Source: Bryopsis sp. KO-2023 (lineage: Eukaryota > Chlorophyta > Ulvophyceae > Bryopsidales > Bryopsidaceae). From it: a stretch of 64,000 nucleotides of DNA. A model generated the notes under the pieces. That model did not search any database, was not told the origin of the DNA, and saw nothing but the letters and a program-made list of their open reading frames with translations. Where the stretch lies: NCBI GenBank assembly GCA_030272585.1, contig BSYQ01000003.1, positions 5,394,001 to 5,458,000 of the forward strand, written 5' to 3'. Both the position numbers and the translations under genes were made by a program. Of the stretch, positions 11,125 through 22,890 are shown one piece after another (position 1 is the stretch's first letter; every line of letters starts with the position of its first letter).

Positions 11125-14100
11125 TCACAGCACCTTGGAATTTTCATCCTTTGCACGTGCACCCGCTGCAAAGTACTCCTCAACAACTTGCTGGAGGGTT
11201 GGTACGGTGGTTGGGTCAAACTCCTCCACGCTCTTGGGGTCAATTGGGACGCACACGTTGCCTGTCTTTGGGTGGATGCAAAACGGAGCCTGAACATACA
11301 GAAACGTAATCAATAAATTGGAGTGAATAACTATATTCAATGACTATAACTATATTAGTGAATTTTTTTTTACTTTTAAAGGAGGATTAAATCCTATTAA
11401 TTAATGAATGAGGGAGTTCGGGAGCAGAGTGAAAGAAAGGCAGCCAGACCTACTTTGAGCAAATGGTTCATTTTCTTGGAGACTTCAACATCCAATCTGG
11501 GGTACACATTTGCCAGTATGATTTCTTCTTTTGCCTTGGTCAACTCCCATTGAAGCTTCCTATCTCCTCCTCGACTTCCAGTCTGACATGCATGACACAC
11601 ATGTGTTAGACAGCATAGAAAAACTTCCCTTTCCCTAAAGGTCGTTAGTTCTTTCTTTCAAACAAATGCCCTCCCTCCCCTCCTCAAACTGCTATTCGAA
11701 TATTTTTTTAAAGTATAAAACACAATTTGTAAGGAAAGGTGGCCGAGCGGCTGAATGCACCTCCTTCGTATAAATATTTCTGTTGCGGAACTGGTTTGAT
11801 CTGGACGAAACAATAATAATAATAAGAAAAACAAGAGAGGTGCCCTACCTGCCTGTTGATTTCCTCTGACAATGCATGCCACATTCTCCTGTTGGGCTCC
11901 TCGATATTTTTGGCCTTCGAGTTTTGCGCTCTTCGAACGACTTCGCCATCCGGGATTCTATCGTAAATTTTTTTTGCCGTTTGTTCGTTTTCGAATATGC
12001 GCTGCTGAGGCAACACATTCTGACGCCGACACCACAGCATTGCAACATCAAATCCAGCATTCGAAAATTTCCATAAAATGTCATAAGTTGGCTAATTATT
12101 AATGAAAATAGCTTCTACCTCTAAAAGATACTTAGCCAAAAAAAAAAGTGAAAAGAAAATTGAAAGAGTGGACACGGTGAAATCAATTTCAGTCAAGTCT
12201 TTGGATAAGACCTCAACTATATATGAGATGTATGTGGGAAAAAAAAAACACAGAGATATATAGACACAAGGATGCACGTAGAAACAAACTATTTCCAACT
12301 GATTACCATACTTTCTCAGTTGTCAAACCCCCAAGAGTTTTCGTTCCCAACCACAAATAAATAGATTCTAAAAAAAAAAAAAAAAAGCAAAATCACCTTC
12401 CTCCAAATCTTATCGCACGTCATGAGAGCCCTTTCCATCGCAGGATGTTTACAATTTGCATTGGTAAATTTTGCAAAGCCTTTCTCTTGGCCCTTGTAGG
12501 CTGTGAAATACGAAGCGACTGCAGACCGCTCCTTGTCAGACATCGACCTCGCCCTAGAAACAAACTTCTCAAATCACTCCCTTGCTGATGTCTGATTGCA
12601 CAATCGAGGAACACCACAAGGAAAATATCAAACAGAAAAACGAACACCTAATTACAGAAAAAAAACACTCATATTTTGCAGTGCTGCCACAGGAAAACAC
12701 TCAGACAGCCCAGCAACACACGAAATCACTCTCCTTTTCCCCGTCCATAAATGCTCATACAAACACATATATCAATCGACTAATTAGGTGGGGGGCAAGA
12801 ACATCTACGTACACGATTCATTTTTTTTCATTTTTTTCTGTTGGGTAGAAAAGAAAATTGTTAAAACTGGATGATGCATCAAAAATCATAAGAAAATTAT
12901 TTCATTTTCGCAGTTTTTTTCATAATTGAATGTTGACAGACCTCTGGTCACACACCCAGCAATGGATTCCCCTCCTCCCAGAAAACACCCACAAAATGTG
13001 TTCGAATCCGAAGTCCTCCCGCAACCCCTCATCTAATATCTGGACCACAACAGCAAAAATAAAACTTATCTCTAGTCCCCCAAAAATTAACACAAGAAAA
13101 ATACACACAAAAAAACATGCATGCATGTTCAATTCAAAAAAATGCGAGCAACAATTTTGAAATGTGTGTTGTCCAGTCTGACATGTACCCGCGGAAATAA
13201 CAAAAAAAAAAAGAATAAGTAGATCAACAAAATAAAGGTATTTTCGAAAAGCATGCACAACTCATTCACATGCCACTCTGAATCTCACTTTTATGGCAGC
13301 TGACATGTATGCCCAATCTTTTTCGCAAACATTCCCTTCCTGACAGCATGTCCGGACATCATCGTAGTCTGTCAAATCAATATCGAACACCAGCTCCCTT
13401 TCCTCTGGGCCGAACCTTGACTGCCCACCTACATGGGCAACCCCCACCCAGAAGCACAAAATTATCCTCGTGTTGAATTAAGAAAACGGATTCAGACAGC
13501 CAAATGGGGAAGAATATATATATATAGATGCATACACATATTCCCCAGACTGAATCACCTCATTGTGGACGGCCTTCGTTGGGCAAGTTTGCCTAATGAA
13601 AATTAAGCCCATTCAAAATTAAACATACATATACATTCACCCTATTCCTCCTGTCAATGAGGCCGTCAACTTGGAAAAAAATGGTTTGTAAAATTCAGCA
13701 TGATTTGAAGCAATAAGGATTTTTCAATACCAGAATAGGCATTTCTTCTTTGGGGATCGATGTTGTAGACAGGGCCAATATCAATTTTTGCTGGGCAACG
13801 ATTGACTAAAGCCTTGTGGAGTTCTCCCCCATCCTATTATTTGAAAGAAAAAGAAACATGACACAAAATTGTAGTGCAATTTGTCAAAGAAACCAGTGGG
13901 CGAACGAAGTGCAACCGTTTTTCAAAGCAAATTCAGAATTCATCCCTCATCAACTGCGCTTCCATTAAAATTTGCAACATTCATTTGATTTGAAATGTTG
14001 CCCTTCATTTTTTGAAATTTGAGTTCTCTCTTCGCATCTGAAACTAAAACTACAAGTAAAAGAATATCTAAGACTGTAAATAAAAAGAATAACTGAAACT

Positions 14101-14893
14101 ATAGAAAAAAAATGAAAGAATATCTAACTGCATCCCTCGTTCCAATTTTGTTTCACCAGAACATGAAATGCGTGGCTTTTTTTTTCCCTCACCTTGAAGG
14201 ACTGGTATCTCACAAAAATATCTTGAGGAAGGGTGAAGCAGAATTCCCTCCTTTGGAAATAACCACTCGCTGCTTGGGGATGCTTGGCATCTGACAACCC
14301 CATTCAATTTCAAGAAGAAAAAAAATTGACAGTCTTAAAGCTAATATATATTTCATTGAGAGAGTGACGTTTTTCTGGAAAACTTGCAATTGATTTGCCA
14401 AAGAAATATAACGGTCGAGCGTTTCTTCCAGAATTGGGCAGGTGGGCGTGGAAACTGTTCAGCGACTCACCGTTGCCATACGCTAGCCACTTGTAAAACT
14501 CGTCGACAGGAAATAGGGCGGCTAGAAGAAAAACAAAAAAACCAGCCCAGACGTCAACGACATATTAAGCTTGCAAAACGAGAGGGTTGCCATTCATCAA
14601 AAGCTCGAACTTCAGCATCTTCTTTCCGCAGTGCAACACAAGACGCCACCACGAGTGAAATCGTTTTCGTCGCCACCCCAGTGGAGGGAGCGAAGCCTTC
14701 ACGACTTGCAGGATTCTCGAGCGATGCTTATCGATGCAATCAACGCCTACTCTAAAACTTAGAACCACGAGACTCGCGACGCACAATAGTATGTTCGCAT
14801 CAGCTCCTCCGCCACAGCTGTTTTGCGTTCGGCTGGCTGTGATGCTTCTTGCGTGACGGGTTGAAAGTCGTCAACCTCCATACTGTCCCCCAT
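11125..14893 (-). CDS. PRIM1: DNA primase small (catalytic) subunit
   Basis: This is the catalytic subunit that makes RNA primers in the polymerase alpha-primase complex. Ten exons (14893-14785, 14521-14471, 14290-14193, 13833-13731, 13428-13289, 13039-12942, 12553-12397, 12019-11849, 11582-11454, 11289-11125) sum to 1221 nt, or 406 aa, with every phase closing; animal PRIM1 is about 420 aa. In order one reads [38 protein letters not shown], the metal-binding [12 protein letters not shown] (the catalytic DxD), then a zinc-site region with three cysteines. Next come [12 protein letters not shown] (nucleotide-binding) and [20 protein letters not shown] near the C-terminus. All catalytic residues I know to look for are present. 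The chosen start gives a 22-residue acidic extension before the conserved core; another ATG lies upstream at about 15101. Confidence 0.93.
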
Positions 14894-15167
14894 CTTGCCT
14901 TCGCTTCGCACCAGACTTTCCAGCCACACTGCTTTTCGAATGCTGGCCAACAGCCTTGGCGATAGGAGCTCGCCTTGAGCTTGTTTTCGAAGCGCAACGG
15001 GAGCAACAAAGAACGAAGAAAGGATGGGTGTTGCAATTATAATTCTGGAGGGATTTGATGTCCCCTTTCTCCATAACCCCCACCTTCCCAGCAATGGACA
15101 TGGTCTGATGGAACTGTAATCCCGCTATTTCCCCGCTATTTCACGTACGACAGTGCAAATAGCGTAA

Positions 15168-15197
15168 GGGGCTGTTCAGATTGAACGAACGCGCGCT
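15168..15197 (+). repeat. Left terminal inverted repeat
   Basis: It begins directly after TAA with GGGGCTGTTCAGATTGAACG and runs into ACGAACG units. The inner conserved block starts only about 70 nt further in, at 15240. Confidence 0.7.
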
Positions 15198-15487
15198 TAC
15201 TAACGAACGAACGAACGCGCGTTCGTGTTCAGATGATTTAGTCCCAATTCGCCGCGTACCAATTCGCCGCGTACCATCTCGCCGCCGTCAGACATGTGCA
15301 TTCCAACACGTGACTCTACTTTTCAAACTTTTTGACCTTTTTCAATCCTTTCGTCGAATCCCGAGGCGTCAAACGACATTACAGGGACGTTCCCGTCAAC
15401 GAGAACAGGTCCCCCAACAACTGACCTGGTGGGTTTAGACGAGAAATGTTTCAGCAGAAAGGTTTTCAACAGGTTGTCGGAAATGGC

Positions 15488-16115
15488 GCAAATTGTGGCA
15501 GCAGCGCTGTCGCTCTTCTTGGGTATGTGGATGTTTGCTGTTGCTGGCCGTAGCGCTTTCTTTTCTGATCCGGGTGGAAAGCGACCCTATTCGAAACAGT
15601 TAATTTCTGTGCGCAGAAGTTTTGGCCGTCGCTGCACGGGATGCTGTGCCCAGCTTATAAACGTGCGGTCTTTCCGCTGCGATGAAGCGAACGTTTCATC
15701 TGCTTAGGTCGTCGTCCATCCAAGGTCTTTTGGTGAAAAGGCAGCTGCAGCAGCCGCAACATTTTTTTCCAGGCGCAGGAGGCAAGCTGGCGGATCCGGT
15801 GGACGCAACGATGATGAGAGGTCTGCACCCCCTCCTGCTCCTCCCACTTCGCTTGCTGTCACTCTCTATCCTTTGTGGTTTTTGCAAAGGGATGCCCTCT
15901 TGCTACAAATTGTGTTGAAACAGTTGAGCAAAACTTCCTGTGTGGGAAAAGCCAACCAGCTGCAGCCAATTTGTTGATTTTGTCAAGATGTTTTCGCATT
16001 TGCATATCAATGTGGCCTTCATTATCTTTTTGTTTGTTTTTGACAGGCCACGTTCCATGGGCTGCCAGAGAATTCTAAGTGAAGTCGCATGGATGAATAG
16101 CATCATATTAGTTTT
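15488..16115 (+). other. Possible small spliced reading frame inside the transposon
   Basis: An ATG at 15483 opens MAQIVAAALSLFL before a possible donor. After an acceptor at about 15708 an alanine-, arginine- and proline-rich frame of about 85 codons runs to 15977. A last piece, ATFHGLPENSK, could follow an acceptor at 16046. The junctions are only plausible, and no domain is recognisable. It may be a decayed element gene or chance. Confidence 0.2.
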
Positions 16116-16635
16116 GCAGCCTTCACCAGCCTTGGCCACCCCAGCCGATACGTGATTGTCTTCTTTTGGAAGCCGAGAGAGCTCTTCTATATGGGAGCAA
16201 GAGCGTATTGATGACCTGTGTTGTCAGGTGGCGAGTCATAATCGAGGTACAATATGAGACATGTGCTCATTGTTGTACATTAGTGGGACTGGCAATCTGT
16301 AGTTGGGTTCGATTCCCTCCCGCTGTTCCAAGTGTTTATGTCACAGCATCATATTAGTTTTGCAGTATGATGCTTTTTTTTTTACATGATGAAATATTAT
16401 GAAAGTACGATTTTATTGAAAATAACAACGTTTGAATCAAAGAAATCTTACAAAATTGGTCAAGATTGTCCACAACCACCATAACTGGTAATAAACTCAA
16501 TACACTGCCCAAAACTGATGGTCGAGAATTAAATCCTCTTCTACCTCTGATTTCCTACCAACCAATACATCACGTGGGGTTATTCTTTAATAATCGTATA
16601 GTCCATCGCTTTCGTGACTACGATCCTCACAAACT

Positions 16636-17935
16636 TTAATTGGACTTTTCTATATCTGTAGCTCTTATGCAGTTGTCTTCATCATCAGATAAATCAGCCA
16701 TGAAATCCTCCATGAGACTTCGTTTCCTGATTTCTCTGGGAGGTGCAACATCAACCGTGTCCACACCAACTGAATTGCACAAATCAGTTGGGGGAAGTGA
16801 GATGGGCAGGGGAGGTGCAGCAAGAACATCATCCATATCCATACCAACAAGATCGCACAAATCAGGTAAGGGGAAGGCAGTTGGTCGTCGGAAAGATCTG
16901 AACAGAAAACGAGTAGAACAATAACTCCGAGGAAGTAGCACACCGCCACAAGGTGAATGATGGCAATAACCAGCCTATAGCAGCAGCGATAAACTCATAC
17001 AAAACAAAGGACACAAAAAGAATTTGTGGAAAAAAACTGGAAATTTAAATCATGAAAAAAAGTGATTCAATATGTAGGTCTGAAGCTTCATAGAGAACTA
17101 AGGAATGCATCTTCAAATATTTGTAATACTTTGTTGAGAATAGTTTACCGTTAGGTCAAACCAAGCTGAAGAGAGCACCAGCACCAGTATCATGGTCAGC
17201 TTGAGAACAATGAAGAGGAGGAGGGGGAGCAGTCCCACAACCAGCAGCAGCAAACAAAGGAGGAGCAGCAGTGGCAATGGAAACCCACTTGTTGCTGACT
17301 TCTATGTTTCGCGTGCAGATCTTCCACAATTGCTTTGAGGCTGTTGGATTCTCTCCTGACCTCCACAAGCTCATGTTCACGATCCTTCAGATCCATCAAC
17401 ACCCCATGTCAGACATCCACTCCCCCCCCCAAAGAAAAAAACCCAAAAATACAAGGAGAAACGAGAGTTAAATGTATTCCCACATAGTGTTTCACTTCCC
17501 TGTCAATCAGGCACTGGATCTTTCATGAAAAAAACAAAACAATAAAAACTCCATAACACCACCATTCTACTATGCACCTTGATCTCAAACAAGACACACA
17601 CAACAGGCCTGTCTGACTAATTTGGATACCCTTCATCAGTCACATCTCGAATCGCAACATACAGGGTTTTTTCTTCTTTTAATCCTCTCCCCTCTTTCCC
17701 CCCCCCAAAAAAATTAAATTAAATTGAACGGATCATTTTTTGATTACCTTGAGCACAAGTGCAAGCCTTTCAATTTCACGAGCTCCTCCGCTTGGTGATG
17801 CTTCCCTGGGTTGACTGGATTCGATTTGATTTTGCAGTTCTCGATGATGCCATCATTTCGGGCTGCAATCTGCTCCAGTCAGCCTTTCCCCTTCTCCAGC
17901 GTTTTTGTTTGCTCCTTCAAGGATGCAACCTCCTT
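16636..17935 (-). CDS. Exon-like coiled-coil fragments inside the transposon
   Basis: Three minus-strand segments look coding. The first, about 17860-17750, ends AREIERLALVLK before a GT donor. The second, about 17402-17310, reads LKDREHELVEVRRESNSLKA and is clearly coiled-coil. The third, about 16900-16636, is acidic and ends DFMADLSDDEDNCIRATDIE plus KSN-stop, preceded by two short repeats (DLCDLVGMD and DLCNSVGVD). Reading upstream of the first segment hits stops in every frame, so the 5' part is missing or broken. These may belong to a host gene captured or interrupted by the element. I do not recognise the family. Confidence 0.35.
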
Positions 17936-18253
17936 GGAGCTTGAAACAATAACACAGCAAAGCAAAAATATATAAATTTAAAACAACGTAAAGTAAATAA
18001 GTATTAATAAGTCACGCACTTTAAAACAGCTGGAACACCACACGAAGTGACTTACTTATCATTTTCTGCTTTCCGGTGGACTCCTGCCGTCGCGATCGTC
18101 GTCGTGGATCAACTACGGCTTTCGCATAAAGAAACGGGCGAAAATCTATAAGGGGGGCAAACAAAGAGTAACAAAAGAACTCGAACAGGCGTCCAGAGTG
18201 CATTAAGAAGAGCGATCCCTCCGGTCTGGCGTCGTGGCAGTCCAGGGTTCGCC

Positions 18254-18326
18254 ACGTTCTGGTCTCGGCGGGAGCAGGACGTTCTGGTCTCGGCGGGAGC
18301 AGGACGTTCTGGTCTCGTCGGAATGA
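18254..18326. repeat. Three-copy 25-bp tandem repeat
   Basis: The unit beginning ACGTTCTGGTCTCGGCGGGA starts at 18254, 18279 and 18304, an exact 25-bp period. The third copy is diverged at its end. It lies in the long right arm of the transposon. Confidence 0.75.
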
Positions 18327-18842
18327 CCAGGGAGGGGCGTTCATTTTCAAGTGCACGGCAGTCGTCGTGAAAGTGACCGTGGCGTGAACTGAAAAAGTTG
18401 GAAAAGTGCAGTCACGTGTTGAAATGCGCATGTCTGACGGCGGCGAAATGGTCCGCGGCGAATTGGTACGCGGCGAATTGGGAATACACCGTTCAGATCG
18501 AATAACGACACCACACGAACGAACGGGTGATGACGCTAATTTTGGTGCTGTGCGATCATTTTCGTGATTAACGAGCAGGTGAGTCAACTCGAAAGTTTGC
18601 GCTGGTCGCGCGGGATGGGTCTTGCCGCCGCTTGACGCTCTTTCAGACGCGGCGAACGTCTGCGGCGGCGCGAACGGGGCCCTGTTTTGGTTTGGCTGCG
18701 AGTTTGCACGTTCGTTCCAAATTACGTAAGATTTGCGCGTTCGTTCGTTCAAAAAACACGAACGAACGGGATGCAGATTCGTTCGCGCGTTCGTTCGAAA
18801 ACACGTAAAATTTCCGACGTGTCGCCGCACGTGGGCGGTTTT

Positions 18843-18873
18843 GCGCGTTCGTTCGTTCAATCTGAACAGGCCC
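18843..18873 (-). repeat. Right terminal inverted repeat
   Basis: Read on the minus strand it starts GGGCCTGTTCAGATTGAACG, differing from the left copy at one of the first 20 bases. It ends immediately before TAA at 18874. The inner conserved block begins about 390 nt further in, so this arm is some 330 nt longer than the left one. Confidence 0.7.
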
Positions 18874-19198
18874 TAACGTGAATTGGAATTTCTCGGGGGT
18901 GGTCCAATTCACGAACGCTATTTTCACAGCAGCATGACAGACCAGTTCTACATGACACATCGCATCGTTCCGCGCGCAGCTGTCGCGAGTCGCGTTCGTC
19001 TTCCGTCCTGCGTCGGGTTGTCGAAACGACGGCAGCGGCGAGCCCCCAGCTCTTTCTTGGGGGTTGGTGACCACAGTCGCGCGACTTTTTGAGTATGACT
19101 AAGTCGATCTTGCTCGCTGAGGTGGCGTTAGCGTAGCTGCGTATGCCTGACCATGTTCTTCGAACAACTGTACGGAAATAGTGGGACTTGAAATCCCG

Positions 19199-20288
19199 CT
19201 ATTCTTCAGACCATGTCCAATGTGTACTGAAACCAGTGGAGGAACCTGAATTGGGATCGATGGCACACTCCGACAGCCCTTGGGTCGAGTCAAATTCCAG
19301 CTGGTCCTCATACTTTTTCAAGAACTCCCAATAAGTTCCAGTACATCTTTCTGCAGTTCCAGGGATGTTACAATGGATTCCAGTTGCTAGTTTCCCTCAG
19401 GGTCTTCATGCTTTTTTGAGGGTTTTTTTGTGAATAGCTGCACCTATCCCCAGCCTCCCATGATTGAGATCAGACCCCATCACCACTGAGACAAACGGCC
19501 AAGGCTCCCCCCACCGAAACGACCACTGGACTCCCAGAGCCCCTCAAACAAAGAAGGAGACTTGCAGGCTGTTTGCATTATCACAAACCGAACTATTCTT
19601 AAAAGAAGATCCAAATTCAGCAAAACAAAAGGGAAAAAAAACAACGCCAGCCTCTGCTCCAATTCTAACCTACACAACTTCCAACTCCGTACAACCCAAT
19701 AAATAACCAAAACGTCCCTAGCACCCCAGGTACAATTTCCCTTTCATGCGCTGCAAGAAAATCATACAAGGGCTACATAAGCGGAACCCTACTGTCCTCT
19801 CAAAGTTGAGGCGACCCATCAGCAGCCTGGACTATCTAAAGTTTGACATTCAGAACTGAGATTTTTGATTTTCGGGATTGGATCCTGAACTTCCAGTTTC
19901 TGGCTTCGCTCCACCTCCGTTCGCAGTCACTAAAGACCTTTTTCTTTTCCGGCCATCTCTTTTCGTGCTGGAAATTATTAAAGCCAAGTCTTCCTGCAGG
20001 GACACACCAGTGGTTAACTCTCCCCCTCTTAGACCCCATCAGAAGGTTCAAATATATAGTTTCTGGCCTCCAGGTGAAAAACACCCAGACTGCTTGTCTG
20101 AACCAAAAGCTTTTCAAACACACACACACTGAACAAGGGGGAGGAAGGGGAAGGGGCAGATAAACAAAAAAAAGTCCCCTTTTCAACAACCACAGTGTGA
20201 AAAACTTGCGATGTACCTCGATCTCTTGGGGCGTGAGGGAGATGGAGAAAAACGGCTTCCGAGAAACCGCGACAGATGCGTCCGCCAT
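19199..20288 (-). CDS. Unrecognised spliced gene
   Basis: Exon 1 at 20288-20217 encodes 24 residues (MADASVAVSRKPFFSISLTP and QEIE) with a good GTACAT donor. The 3' part reads HCNIPGTAERCTGTYWEFLK and KYEDQLEFDSTQG, then an acidic tail to a TAG at 19199. An acceptor near 19390 is likely. Middle exons between 20060 and 19460 could not be fixed; a basic stretch around 19990-19870 is one candidate. I do not recognise the protein. Its stop codon lies inside the hairpin sequence discussed under findings. Confidence 0.4.
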
Positions 20289-20974
20289 CTCGCTTCGTTC
20301 CGTTCAGGCCCTCTCCACCCAAAAAAAAAGGAACAAAAAAAAATCGCGGCCGCCCCACAAACTTTGAGCAGTCCTCTCTCTCCACCCTTTTGTCGTTGGC
20401 TGGGCCCTAGTCGATTTTCGTTCCCCTGGTCGTCCCCGCCCTCGTCTCGACCACGTTTCGTTCGCGGAAACCTACTCCAGATTCTTTGCCACTTCCAACA
20501 ACGCTACACGATTACGTAAGTACCTATGTGTGTTTGTTTTTCAGGTTTTTTCTCTTTTTTCTTTTTTAAATCCAAAACGCCCCTTCCTTTTTCATGTCCC
20601 AAGTCCAGACCAATAACATAACAAAAAAAAAGTGTACTCCTGAGGATAGTGTGGATATGTAAGTCCAAGTTTACAATACCTGCTTCCACCACATCAACTT
20701 GCCAGTGGACCTTCCCTAACCCCTCCTGCCTATGGGAAAATCCAGTTATTTGAATTTTTTTTTATTTCCCTTCCCCAATGAGATTTAAACCTTGGCGGGG
20801 TCATTCAGTTCATTCTCCTCCTGAAATTTCAAAAACATGCAATATTTCAGTGCGCAGATAATGCAAAATGTACATACACACTGTCAAACCTAGTCAACCT
20901 TCACATCCTTCTAGAAAAAAAAAAATGCTGCCCAGGTGGAAGGTATGAGTTTTTCAGATTTTCGATTTGGTGAA

Positions 20975-21005
<31 letters not shown>

Positions 21006-21108
21006 AAAAAAATAAAGAAATGGAAATAGAGGTGGTGTTGGAATAGTACGTGCCTTTCCTCATTGAGAAGAGGATTTTTACAAATGCTTACAACTAAAAA
21101 TAATAATT
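20289..21108. other. Spacer with homopolymer runs
   Basis: No gene is supported. A run of about 24 adenines occupies 20977-21000 and other A-runs lie nearby. The left end is the promoter side of the gene starting at 20288. Confidence 0.4.
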
Positions 21109-22671
21109 TCAAAAGTGTAGGAAAGAAAAAGGCAAAAAAAAAGATAATATCAAACTACAATCATCAACCTCTTTCCACTGCCTCACCCCTTCACCATCCA
21201 CTGACAAATTCTCCAACACAGGTTTAAGAAAACAAAACAGGTACAGGTGTAATTGGTTTTTTGAGGTTGTGCAGCTCACCAGAAATTGATGGACATCTTG
21301 CATCAAAGGGCCCCAATTTTCCAAAAGAGCACCAATCCCAGATTCGACTTCTTCTGGAGTACCCAACCGCCCGAAAAAATACTCTCTTCTGGGAACAACC
21401 TTCAGAGCCACCTGCAAAAAAAAAAAGTTGATCAAAATAAAGTTAAGAAGTTAATAAATCATTGGCGACAAGTGAACACCCCAATCCACCCCCCTGTTAG
21501 GAGGAATCCCTCTTAAGTTAGTCCAACTGCATGGGCATCTCGAACACACAGAAAATCTGGTGAATCACCACTTTGCACAGGTTGCTGTAAGGGTACTCAA
21601 ACGAAAGACAGCGTTTTGCTTTACCGAAAACACCCCTCTGGTCATGATTCCATGGAAAGGCTGCAATGATTGCATGTAGGCAGAATACGCCGCATCGTAT
21701 AGAGCCAGAGACTCGTCTTTTTGAAGGCAACGTAGCAACTCCAAAATAAAATCATTTGCCCTGCATTTACGCATCACAATACCTGTTTTTTCTAGACCCA
21801 GCAGAACTGCCAAAGAAATTCATTATTTTGTGGGGGGGCCAGAACTCCAAAAACACTGCCATCACAATCTCGTGTATGCAGGCCACATTTTGTTTTTCCA
21901 AGCGGTGGAAGTATAAATTTAAATGAATCCTTAATGTCTGTTTTCCTATAGCCGTGGGGCAAACACCATGCATGCTCGCATTTTCAGTTTCAGTTTCGAT
22001 CACATCCTGGGAATTTTTTGCTCTGCTATGTCAATGGTGTGACTAACCCAATTTTAAACAAAGAAAGAAAGACGAGGCAGAGGTGTTGCATTCAAAATAC
22101 CAACCTTTTCAGCCACAACAGCCCATTTGCACATGATAGAGGTTTGGGATGCTCCCCTGCCTCCATCTCATCTTTAACGATGTCGAACAATCGCTGGTAT
22201 TTGTTGGGATCACTGTGTGCCCTCCCTGCTAGCCGCTGTAAGACACATTTCCAGCTAAAATCCTTGTCAAAGCCACACAAAATCCACCAGGAATGAAACT
22301 TCGTTTTTTTCCGGGGCGAAATGCTCAACACCACCCCACCTCAATGTTGCCGCTGATGTCATGTCTAACCAGATAGAAGGCACTCCCCAGTTGATCTGCA
22401 TCATGCACACCCCACATAAGTTTTTTCTTGTGAATCTAAAGACAAGTTTCCAGACAAGGTAAGTTTTTGAAAACCTTATCGAAGCATCGACAGGCTGCCA
22501 CACAGCTCTGCCCCAGAGAATCTGCTGAGTGAACCCGACAAGACGCTGAAGCGCACCTATGAGAGGAAGGACTTGCCGGGCAACGTTCAAGAAGGGTTCG
22601 GTTTGTATATTGCCCTCCTCGTCTTTGACCAACGGAATCAGCTCCACAGCGGTGATGAACACAGACGGCAT
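21109..22671 (-). CDS. GLTP: Glycolipid transfer protein
   Basis: This is a cytosolic, all-helical protein that moves glycolipids between membranes. Exons 22671-22557, 22395-22340, 22235-22105, 21760-21625 and 21411-21280 join in phase to 190 codons, followed by a short last exon ending at 21109 or about 21195. The start MPSVFITAVELIPLVKDEEG and TEPFLNVARQVLPLI match the GLTP N-terminus. LVRHDISGNIE carries the sugar-binding Asp/Asn pair. DPNKYQRLFDIV and GLLWLKRANDFI contain the conserved Trp/Lys, and the YHxW-like motif appears as PFHGIMTRGVFS. ALKVVPRREYFFGRLG is the C-terminal signature. The human protein is about 209 aa, so the length fits. Only the C-terminal few residues are uncertain. 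The start codon lies 220 bp from that of the divergent RING gene. Confidence 0.9.
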
Positions 22672-22890
22672 CGCTTCGTTCCACGCAAAGGGTATGATCT
22701 CAGGTGGTTTCTGAAATACTGGAAGGAGCCACGCTCTCAAATGCAGAATTTATTAAGAGAAATGAACAATTTAAAAATGAACGCACGCAGCCCGATGCAG
22801 ATCGCTGTTTCCACACCCAGGAAACTGAAACGTGTTCACTTGGGCTGATTGCAACACGCACCCGCTCCACCCGCGAGCATTCCAATCCTG

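Larger units (their letters stand above)
15165..18876. mobile_element. TIR DNA transposon with TAA target duplication (PIF/Harbinger-like)
   Basis: The element runs from 15168 to 18873 (3706 bp) and is flanked on both sides by TAA (15165-15167 and 18874-18876). Its ends are inverted repeats. The left reads GGGGCTGTTCAGATTGAACG and the right, read inward, GGGCCTGTTCAGATTGAACG, each followed by GAACG tandem units. A second inverted block of about 100 bp, containing AATTCGCCGCG repeats and GCCGTCAGACATG, lies at 15240-15345 and 18395-18480. A 3-bp TAA duplication and a GGGCCTGTT-type end fit the PIF/Harbinger superfamily, whose targets are TWA. I see no intact DDE transposase inside, so it is either non-autonomous or has acquired unrelated DNA. 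The superfamily assignment is inference from ends and duplication only. Confidence 0.65.

Noticed and set aside
11730-11760. GGTGGCCGAGCGG, like a Ser/Leu tRNA D-arm
   Set aside because: There is no matching T-arm or acceptor stem within tRNA distance, and it lies in a primase intron.
16226-16332. GGTTCGATTCC B box with an A-box-like sequence upstream
   Set aside because: The acceptor stem does not pair and the T-arm has only three good pairs; it is probably transposon sequence.
18021-18860. Long minus-strand open frame of 279 codons
   Set aside because: It runs through the inverted repeats and tandem repeats of the transposon arm; the translation is Asn-Glu-Arg-Thr repeats from GAACGAACG units.
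22441-22556. Frame reading DSLGQSCVAACRCF next to GLTP exon 1, resembling the family DxLG motif
   Set aside because: The exon at 22395-22340 supplies the proper motif (DQLGSAF...DISGNIE) in phase, so this stretch is intronic coincidence.
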